Positions 1 through 4,531 of a DNA stretch of 6,483 bases are shown here, piece by piece (the first letter of the stretch is position 1; each line of letters starts with the position of its first letter). The stretch is from Pseudomonadales bacterium (GTDB lineage Bacteria > Pseudomonadota > Gammaproteobacteria > Pseudomonadales > Litorivicinaceae): positions 1-6,483 of the forward strand of contig JAAXJV010000173.1 in the NCBI GenBank assembly GCA_012269655.1, in the 5' to 3' direction. Made by a program: the position numbers and the translations under genes. The notes under the pieces are model-generated. The model searched no databases. It was not told the DNA's origin and worked only from the letters and a program-made list of their open reading frames with translations.

Positions 1-2
1 TT

Positions 3-224
3 CAGTTCGATCTCGAGCCCCTCGAACAACTTGGCATTGAAAACGCCGAAGAGGTCTCTGAGAACGAACCGCTTATCATGGGCATCATCCAAAGCCTGTA
101 CGAGATGCACCTTCAATTCGGTGGAAGCCCCGATCCCATTGCTGAAGCCCTATTCGCCAGTGCCATTGCGGCAAATGAATACGACAGCTGGAAGTTGGTC
201 ACCGGGCCGATCACTCTTCAGTAG
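3..224 (+). CDS. C-terminal end of an unrecognised protein (5' truncated by window edge)
   Basis: An open frame runs from the window edge to a TAG stop at 222-224, giving 73 codons with no start needed inside the window; the gene begins to the left. The residues are a balanced mix typical of a real protein: an acidic stretch (EPLEQLGIENAEEVSENEP), then what looks like a helical segment (IMGIIQSLYEMHLQFGG), and a final SWKLVTGPITLQ. Codon choice is mixed but C/G-leaning at third positions, as in the neighbouring genes. No motif or family is recognised, and no signal peptide or membrane segment is visible in this part. It converges on the minus-strand gene to its right with only two bases between the stop codons. 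No intrinsic terminator lies between them, so transcripts of the two genes probably overlap at their 3' ends. Confidence 0.65.
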   Translation, partial: QFDLEPLEQLGIENAEEVSENEPLIMGIIQSLYEMHLQFGGSPDPIAEALFASAIAANEYDSWKLVTGPITLQ

Positions 225-226
225 GT

Positions 227-820
227 TCAGTGGCCCTGACGGATGAGTTCACCCACAGTCATTTGCTGATACTCGGGTTTGACTCGTTTAGTAGGCAATA
301 CAAACGGGCACTTTTCTGAGGGGCACCAGGTATCTCCCAAGACCCGGTAATCGGCTACGGTCCCGCTTGCACGCCAGGTAACTTCGCCGATGCCATATCC
401 AATCAATTGACCTTCATCGAAATTGACCGTTACGCCGGAATCAAGATTTTCATTCAGGTAAGTCAGGCGCTCACGGGCACCGCCCTCTGATCGAGAGTAA
501 ATGGACTCCGCGCCCCAAGCGTTGCGCAAATCCTCTTTGGTTCGAAAGCCCAAAGTAGAGCTAGGGCTGTAGCCCTCGGCGACGTATAGATAAGTCAATC
601 TATCCGCCACAATTGAGCCGGTTAATACTTGCTCATCGGTATTCTCCCAAGCGCACCACTTAACCTCGCCGCGACCGGCGCAGCGCATGGGTGAACCGAG
701 GCGGTTAATTACCTGCGCCCAAGACGTCCCGGGTACAACACCTTCAATCTGATGGATGAATGGCGGATCCGCATGCGATGCGCCGGAAATCCAAACCAGA
801 AATGTCAGCATCCACTTCAT
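227..820 (-). CDS. Predicted secreted/periplasmic protein with two BamE (SmpA/OmlA)-like repeats
   Basis: This is a 197-residue protein of no known function. Residues 1-17 look like a short Sec signal peptide: Lys at position 2, a hydrophobic core MLTFLVWISG, and a Ser-His-Ala cleavage site before DPPF, so it should be exported. There is no lipobox. Residues 24-80 contain GVVPGTSWAQVINRLGSP, which resembles the helix-and-LG.P pattern of the BamE/SmpA-OmlA fold. Residues 91-145 repeat the pattern (TKEDLRNAWG, then LTYLNENLDSGVTVNFDEG), suggesting an internal duplication. Four cysteines (47, 56, 166, 171; the last pair as CPSEKC) could form two disulfides after export. The ATG at 820-818 has an AGG seven bases upstream and fits the signal peptide. 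It lies 328 bp beyond the tRNA and its terminator, so it should be a separate transcription unit, though I see no convincing promoter. The fold assignment is by eye only. Confidence 0.75.
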   Translation of the reverse strand: MKWMLTFLVWISGASHADPPFIHQIEGVVPGTSWAQVINRLGSPMRCAGRGEVKWCAWENTDEQVLTGSIVADRLTYLYVAEGYSPSSTLGFRTKEDLRNAWGAESIYSRSEGGARERLTYLNENLDSGVTVNFDEGQLIGYGIGEVTWRASGTVADYRVLGDTWCPSEKCPFVLPTKRVKPEYQQMTVGELIRQGH

Positions 821-831
821 CGTTTTACCTG

Positions 832-928
832 CTTTATAACCATTGCCTTCAAATCATGCCCCGAAAGGAAAAAAAACCATAAAGCAAAGACTTGTTTTTA
901 AGAACTTTTAGATATATCTTTATAACCA
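832..928. repeat. 11-bp direct repeat CTTTATAACCA (832-842 and 918-928)
   Basis: The same 11 bases occur twice in the intergenic region, 86 bp apart. The left copy lies just upstream of the minus-strand secreted-protein gene. The right copy contains the -10-like box of the candidate plus-strand promoter. It could be a shared regulator site or chance in AT-rich DNA. The stretch between the copies (843-917) holds an A8 run at 869-876 but no gene or strong hairpin that I can see. Confidence 0.3.
898..926 (+). promoter_or_regulatory. Candidate sigma70-type promoter for a plus-strand small RNA
   Basis: TTAAGA at 898-903 (4 of 6 matches to TTGACA) is followed after exactly 17 bases by TATAAC at 921-926 (5 of 6 matches to TATAAT). 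The region is AT-rich. The predicted start of transcription is about 932-934, at the foot of a perfect 8-bp hairpin. No other plus-strand gene is available to use it. An alternative -10, TATATC at 913-918, has no well-spaced -35 box. Confidence 0.45.
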
Positions 929-1027
929 AGTTGATGAGAAGTCATAGAGCTCATCAATGGTTTCTGGCTCCAGGGCCGGATCCCTCCCTTTTCAACATTG
1001 TGAACTGGTTCCGGCATGGAGGCCGGA

Positions 1028-1056
1028 CTGTACTAAGTTTTAGATACAGCTTTTTT
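1028..1056 (+). terminator. First, AT-rich intrinsic terminator of the candidate small RNA
   Basis: CTGTACTAA (1028-1036) pairs with TTAG-TACAG (1040-1049, with A1044 bulged) around a 3-nt GTT loop, and is followed by C and six T (1051-1056). The stem is AU-rich, so termination may be partial. That would explain a second, stronger terminator just downstream. Confidence 0.45.
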
Positions 1057-1075
1057 GTGATCAGTGAACTTCTTC

Positions 1076-1101
1076 AACCCGGCGATTGCCGGGTTTTTTT
1101 T
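1076..1101 (+). terminator. Strong rightward intrinsic terminator
   Basis: AACCCGGC (1076-1083) and GCCGGGTT (1088-1095) form a perfect 8-bp stem around a GATT loop, and the T run continues to 1101. On the opposite strand the hairpin is not followed by a T run, so it acts on plus-strand transcripts only. It faces the leftward operon terminator with four bases between the two T tracts. Confidence 0.8.
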
Positions 1102-1104
1102 GCC

Positions 1105-1140
1105 CAAAAAAATCCCGCAGATCGATGAATCTGCGGGATT
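1105..1140 (-). terminator. Intrinsic terminator of the ftsH-folP-glmM-tpiA-secG-tRNA operon
   Basis: AATCCCGCAGAT and ATCTGCGGGATT form a perfect 12-bp stem (1111-1122 with 1129-1140) with a 6-nt loop. On the minus strand the stem runs into seven T (1112-1106). It begins 8 bases after the 3' CCA of the tRNA and ends the operon there. The plus-strand flank has only two T, so it is one-directional. Confidence 0.9.
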
Positions 1141-1148
1141 CCTGTGAA

Positions 1149-1235
1149 TGGTGCCGAAGGCGGGACTTGAACCCGCACGAGATAAATCTCACCACCCCCT
1201 CAAGATGGCGTGTCTACCAATTCCACCACTTCGGC
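1149..1235 (-). tRNA. leuU: tRNA-Leu (anticodon GAG)
   Basis: This 87-nt class II tRNA has its CCA tail encoded (1151-1149). The acceptor arms GCCGAAG and CTTCGGC pair fully. The D arm contains GTGG and AATTGGTAGAC. The anticodon stem CCATC/GGTGG encloses the loop TTGAGGG, with GAG at 1201-1199. A long variable arm with a GAGA/TCTC stem is typical of tRNA-Leu. The T arm is GCGGG-TTCAAGT-CCCGC. It reads CUC and CUU leucine codons. It begins 10 nt after the secG stop, so it should be processed out of the operon transcript. This matches leuU downstream of secG in E. coli. The operon terminator follows 8 nt after the CCA; in E. coli the region continues to metY and rimP, which are not here. Confidence 0.97.
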
Positions 1236-1245
1236 GTATAACTGT

Positions 1246-1575
1246 TTACTCGGGCAAATCACCTGCCGGTGCTGCCGGTGCTTGCGCAGGTACTTCGGCA
1301 GGCGTGGTTACCGTGGGCAAACCCACCGAACCCACCGATTCGGCTTTATTCTTTGCAATCACGGCCAGAGCGAATGATGTAACAAAAAATACAACCGCCA
1401 AAATACTCGTGGTCTTGGTTAAAAAGTTACCACTGCCGGATGCGCCAAAAACAGTTTGCGATGCACCACCACCAAAGGATGCGCCAGCATCGGCACCTTT
1501 ACCCTGTTGGATGAGTACCAAACCGATGATTGCAATCGCCATGACGACATGAACGATGATAATTGCACTTTCCAC
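1246..1575 (-). CDS. secG: Protein translocase subunit SecG (GTG start)
   Basis: SecG is the small accessory subunit of the SecYEG channel in the inner membrane and assists SecA-driven export. The 109-residue protein shows the family layout: a first membrane segment (about 4-22), the conserved cytoplasmic loop LVLIQQGKGADAGASFGGG (19-37) with FGASGSGNFLTKTT (43-56), a second membrane segment (about 54-74), and an Ala/Pro/Val-rich tail typical of pseudomonad-type SecG. The start codon is GTG at 1575-1573, and its first base is the last base of the tpiA TAG stop (TAGTG). AGAGG sits five bases upstream, inside the end of tpiA. Translation is therefore likely coupled to tpiA. The TAA stop is 10 nt before the tRNA-Leu. 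Confidence 0.97.
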   Translation of the reverse strand: MESAIIIVHVVMAIAIIGLVLIQQGKGADAGASFGGGASQTVFGASGSGNFLTKTTSILAVVFFVTSFALAVIAKNKAESVGSVGLPTVTTPAEVPAQAPAAPAGDLPE

Positions 1576-2309
1576 TAATGCCTCTCTTGAAACGCCGCCA
1601 CAATTGCCGCGAATTCATCTATCTGTAAAGCCGCACCCCCCACCAGCGCACCGTAAACGTCGGGACACTGTGCAAGCTCTGCCGCATTGGCGGCCTTAAC
1701 ACTGCCACCGTATAAAATCTTTGTCTGCTGCATACCAATCTGGCTCAACCGAGCCCGGATCTCGGAATGCATCGCCTGAGCCTGGTCTGCACTGGCTGTT
1801 TTGCCCGTGCCTATCGCCCACACCGGCTCGTACGCCACCATCAAGGTAGAGTCGACCGGCACCAGATTCAAGACCGGTTCCAACTGCTCCATGACAGTCG
1901 CGACATCGTTACCCGCTTCGCGCTCTTCCAGGGTTTCCCCTACACATACGATCGGCACCAGTCCCGCGGTTACCGCGGCTAGGGCTTTTTCCGCCACCCA
2001 CTGACTGGACTCTTGCTGACGCTGGCGCCGCTCAGAGTGGCCAACCAATGCGTATTGGCAACCAAATTCGGCCACCTGCTGTGCACAAAGGTCTCCAGTC
2101 GTGGCACCGAACCCGCTTTCACTGATGTCCTGAACACCAAACCCAATTGCGCTGTCGCGCAATTGGTCGCTGACCTGCGGAACATACAGTGCCGGCGGGA
2201 ATACCGCGACCCCATCCTGGTTACACTGGTCTAGCAACTGCTGGATTAAGGTATTGGCCTCGTCACTCAGCAAGTGCGTTTTCCAGTTTCCTGCTACAAA
2301 AAAACTCAT
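1575..2309 (-). CDS. tpiA: Triosephosphate isomerase
   Basis: This enzyme interconverts dihydroxyacetone phosphate and glyceraldehyde 3-phosphate in glycolysis and gluconeogenesis, in the cytosol as a dimeric TIM barrel. From the ATG at 2309 the protein has 244 residues, the usual length. Active-site residues are in place: Lys10 (AGNWKTH), His91 (VGHSERR), Glu161 (VAYEPVWAIGTGKTA, the mobile loop 6), and the phosphate-binding LYGGS (199-203) and GALVGGA (220-226). Small departures are Thr at 11, where GNWKMH is common, and GATTGD where GAYTGE is usual; neither is a catalytic residue. The frame is open further upstream into glmM, but MSFFVAGNWK is the family N-terminus. The start has only a weak GGGCGG upstream, and that sequence lies in a hairpin. 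The TAG stop shares one base with secG. tpiA between glmM and secG is a pseudomonad-type arrangement. Confidence 0.97.
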   Translation of the reverse strand: MSFFVAGNWKTHLLSDEANTLIQQLLDQCNQDGVAVFPPALYVPQVSDQLRDSAIGFGVQDISESGFGATTGDLCAQQVAEFGCQYALVGHSERRQRQQESSQWVAEKALAAVTAGLVPIVCVGETLEEREAGNDVATVMEQLEPVLNLVPVDSTLMVAYEPVWAIGTGKTASADQAQAMHSEIRARLSQIGMQQTKILYGGSVKAANAAELAQCPDVYGALVGGAALQIDEFAAIVAAFQERH

Positions 2310-2353
2310 GCACCGCCCGTATTTAAGGTCGCGCAGACTATCATCGGGCGGTG
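2310..2353 (-). promoter_or_regulatory. Hairpin covering the tpiA ribosome binding region
   Basis: In the mRNA, CACCGCCCG (2353-2345) and CGGGCGGTG (2319-2311) are perfect 9-bp complements around a 25-nt loop. The 3' arm is the only purine-rich sequence ahead of tpiA and ends one base before the AUG, so the stem would hide the ribosome binding site. Seven T follow six bases beyond the stem (2304-2298, codons 2-4 of tpiA), so weak terminator activity is also conceivable. The loop and 3' arm hold a 12-codon ATG frame ending in an ATGA overlap with tpiA. The structure is plain in the sequence; a regulatory role is inferred. Confidence 0.5.
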
Positions 2354-2361
2354 AGCTTTGT

Positions 2362-3696
2362 CTATTGGCAGAGCTCAGATTCGACCACTTTTGCAATGGC
2401 TTGAGCGTGGTCATTCGCCATCTCTGCGTCGTCGGCCTCGACCATCACTCGAATCAGGGGTTCCGTGCCCGAGGGGCGCAGCAAAACTCGCCCCCGCTCA
2501 CCCATGGCCGCCTCGGCGCTTTCGACTGCAGATTGAATTTCGGCTTGAGTACTCAGATCGACCTTTTCATCCACCCGAACGTTAATCAATCGTTGTGGAT
2601 ACAACTGCATCGCACCGGCCATCTCGGCCAAGGATTTACCCGTCGTTCGCATGGCTGACACCACCTGAAGCGCAGTGACAATCCCATCTCCGGTTCCGGT
2701 CGCATGACCACACACGACGTGCCCGCTTGATTCGCCACCCAAACCCCAATTTCTCGAGACCATTTCAGCCACGACGTAACGGTCACCGACATTGGCTCTA
2801 GCAAAGGGCACATCCAGCTCTTTCAGACTGAGTTCAAGTCCCAGATTACTCATCAGCGTTCCAACCACACCACCCTGCAAGCGCCCTTGATCAAGCAGAT
2901 GACGTGCAATGATGAACAGGATTTGATCGCCGTCCACAACGTTACCCTGATGATCAACCATGACCACCCGGTCCGCATCGCCATCTAAGGCGACACCCAA
3001 GTCGGCACGATGTTGTTTAACCGCGGCTTGAAGCGCTTCGGGATGTGTCGAACCCACGTCTTTGTTGATATTAAGCCCGTCAGGTTCATTTCCGATGGTA
3101 AATACCTCGGCACCGAGCTCACGGAATACCGCAGGACCAATTTTGTAACCGGCGCCATGAGCACAATCGAGGACAATCCGCAGGCCGGCAAGCGACTGAT
3201 CTGCCGTGTAGGTCGATTTACAAAATTCGATGTAACGGCCAATCGCATCGTTGATGCGGCGCGCCTTACCGAGCTGAGCAGGATCCGCTACGACAATCGG
3301 CTGATCGACCAAACGTTCAATTTCAGCTTCCAACTCGTCGTTCAATTTCTTGCCGTCAGGGCCAAAAAATTTCACACCGTTATCGTGGAAAGGATTATGA
3401 CTGGCACTGATCACAATACCGGCCTGGGCCGCAAAGGTACGGGTGAGGTACGAGACTGCCGGCGTCGGAACAGGCCCTAGCAATAAGGTATCCATACCCG
3501 CGGCACTGAGCCCGGCTTCCAATGAGGCCTCAAACATATAACCCGAAATTCGGGTGTCCTTGCCAATCAGGACCTTGCCACCCTTCTCACCCAATACCTG
3601 TCCTGCAGCCCAACCTAACTTGAGCATGAAGTCCGGAGTGATCGCGCCTTTGCCCACCGTGCCCCGAATACCATCGGTGCCGAAATATTTCTTCAT
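2362..3696 (-). CDS. glmM: Phosphoglucosamine mutase
   Basis: GlmM converts glucosamine-6-phosphate to glucosamine-1-phosphate, feeding UDP-GlcNAc synthesis for peptidoglycan and lipopolysaccharide. The 444-residue protein is full length (E. coli has 445). It begins [14 protein letters not shown], the typical N-terminus. The phosphoserine loop is ISASHNP, with Ser99 as the residue to be phosphorylated. The metal-binding loop is DGDADR (238-243), the sugar-binding loop GGESSGH (320-326), and the C-terminal phosphate-binding loop RPSGTEP (407-413). The ATG at 3696-3694 overlaps the folP TGA as ATGA. No strong ribosome binding site precedes it, so translation is probably coupled to folP. The stop is TAG at 2364-2362, followed by the 52-nt spacer before tpiA. 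Confidence 0.98.
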   Translation of the reverse strand: MKKYFGTDGIRGTVGKGAITPDFMLKLGWAAGQVLGEKGGKVLIGKDTRISGYMFEASLEAGLSAAGMDTLLLGPVPTPAVSYLTRTFAAQAGIVISASHNPFHDNGVKFFGPDGKKLNDELEAEIERLVDQPIVVADPAQLGKARRINDAIGRYIEFCKSTYTADQSLAGLRIVLDCAHGAGYKIGPAVFRELGAEVFTIGNEPDGLNINKDVGSTHPEALQAAVKQHRADLGVALDGDADRVVMVDHQGNVVDGDQILFIIARHLLDQGRLQGGVVGTLMSNLGLELSLKELDVPFARANVGDRYVVAEMVSRNWGLGGESSGHVVCGHATGTGDGIVTALQVVSAMRTTGKSLAEMAGAMQLYPQRLINVRVDEKVDLSTQAEIQSAVESAEAAMGERGRVLLRPSGTEPLIRVMVEADDAEMANDHAQAIAKVVESELCQ

Positions 3697-4484
3697 CGTC
3701 TATTCAATCCATTCATCACAGCCATCGCATCACGAGTCGCTGCCACGTTATGCACTCGAACCCAAGTCGCTCCATGTTGAGCAGCCAAACCCGCCGCAAC
3801 CGCAGAACCTAAATCTCGATTCTCGACGGCTTGGCCAGTTAGGTCGCCAATCAATCGCTTTCTACTGACTCCGACCAAGACTGGCCAGCGCTGACAAAGC
3901 GAGGGCAGTGCCTGAAACAATGCAACATTGTGGTCCAAGGTTTTGCCAAAGCCAAATCCAGGGTCCAAGACAATACGATCCTTCGTGATTCCAGCCTGTT
4001 GGCAGGCTTGCACTCTGCCCAATAGAAAGGCCTCGACTTCACCCACTACATCCTCGTAGCTGGGGTTGATCTGCATCGTATCCGGCGTCCCTTGCATGTG
4101 CATCAGTACAACAGGCAAGCCCGTTTGCGCCGCCGCCTGCAGCGCCTCTGGACGAGTTAATGCTCGAACATCATTGATCATATCCGCGCCCAGCGCGGCG
4201 CCCTGACGCATCAACCCGGGCGTCGAGGTGTCCAGACTGCACGGCACATCGAAGCGCGCCTTGATCGCTTCTAATACTGGAAGTACCCGATCCATTTCTT
4301 CGGCTTCGGATACTGCCTGCGCGCCCGGTCGCGTGCTTTCGCCTCCTAGATCCAGCCAATCGGCTCCCTCTCGGATATGCTGCTCAGCTGCAACCAGCAC
4401 GGAATCAAGCCCGCCCGAAAGACGACCACCATCGGAAAATGAGACCGGGGTCAAATTCATGACCGCCATAATCTTGGTTTTCAT
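3693..4484 (-). CDS. folP: Dihydropteroate synthase
   Basis: FolP joins 6-hydroxymethyl-7,8-dihydropterin diphosphate to p-aminobenzoate in folate synthesis and is the sulfonamide target. The 263-residue TIM-barrel protein carries the family motifs in order: [12 protein letters not shown] (9-20), GGESTRPGA (47-55), DTSTP (85-89), IND (103-105), MHMQG (128-132), DPGFGFGK (174-181), SRK (207-209) and RVHNV (243-247). Three signature positions differ from the usual form: Val14 where TPDSF has Asp, Thr88 where E. coli has DTSKP, and Asn246 where RVHDV is usual. The chosen ATG at 4484 has GGAG four bases upstream. An in-frame ATG at 4511 would lie inside the ftsH terminator hairpin and adds only nine residues of non-family sequence. 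It follows ftsH by 47 nt with that terminator between, and overlaps glmM by four bases. Confidence 0.96.
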   Translation of the reverse strand: MKTKIMAVMNLTPVSFSDGGRLSGGLDSVLVAAEQHIREGADWLDLGGESTRPGAQAVSEAEEMDRVLPVLEAIKARFDVPCSLDTSTPGLMRQGAALGADMINDVRALTRPEALQAAAQTGLPVVLMHMQGTPDTMQINPSYEDVVGEVEAFLLGRVQACQQAGITKDRIVLDPGFGFGKTLDHNVALFQALPSLCQRWPVLVGVSRKRLIGDLTGQAVENRDLGSAVAAGLAAQHGATWVRVHNVAATRDAMAVMNGLNRR

Positions 4485-4492
4485 ATCACTCC

Positions 4493-4522
4493 AAAGAAAA
4501 AGGCCCAGCATGAGCTGGGCCT
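4493..4522 (-). terminator. Intrinsic terminator after ftsH, abutting the folP ribosome binding site
   Basis: AGGCCCAGC and GCTGGGCCT form a perfect 9-bp stem (4501-4509 with 4514-4522) around a 4-nt loop. On the minus strand it is followed by TTTTTCTTT (4501-4493). The T tract touches the folP GGAG (4492-4489). It should reduce transcription from ftsH into folP. folP-glmM-tpiA-secG must then depend on read-through or on a promoter within ftsH; I do not see a clear one. The plus-strand flank has no T run. Confidence 0.85.
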
Positions 4523-4531
4523 AGTCGCCTA

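Larger units (their letters stand above)
933..1101 (+). ncRNA. Candidate small regulatory RNA, about 124 or 169 nt
   Basis: Proposed from layout and structure; no known RNA family is recognised. It starts after a promoter-like pair of boxes and contains, in order: a perfect 8-bp stem (931-938 with 950-957); CTGG/CCAG (964-967 with 970-973); a stem GCCGGA/TCCGGC (975-980 with 1010-1015) whose loop carries CCCTCCCTTTT (982-992); and two hairpins each followed by a T run (1028-1056 and 1076-1101). These terminators point rightwards, and every annotated gene in this part of the window is leftward, so they imply a plus-strand transcript beginning in this gap. The C-rich loop is complementary to purine-rich ribosome binding sites, as in some trans-acting small RNAs; that role is inference. 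A 28-codon ATG frame (957-1043) lies inside, but without a good ribosome binding site. Confidence 0.45.

Noticed and set aside
204..236. GGGCC/GGCCC inverted repeat across the convergent stop codons
   Set aside because: Only 5 bp with a long loop and no T tract on either strand, so it is not a credible terminator.
892..1128. 78-codon plus-strand frame starting with TTG across the intergenic gap
   Set aside because: It begins inside the candidate promoter, lacks a ribosome binding site and runs through both rightward terminators and into the operon terminator. The composition is not protein-like.
2310..2414. Longer tpiA start at 2414 (35 extra residues)
   Set aside because: It lies inside glmM, and the extra residues do not resemble any triosephosphate isomerase. 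The family N-terminus begins at the ATG at 2309.
1148..3480. Numerous plus-strand open frames opposite secG, tpiA, glmM and folP
   Set aside because: They are antisense shadows of genes with clear family motifs on the minus strand and show no motifs of their own.
4485..4511. Longer folP start at 4511
   Set aside because: The start codon would be in the ftsH terminator hairpin with no ribosome binding site, whereas the ATG at 4484 has GGAG at good spacing.
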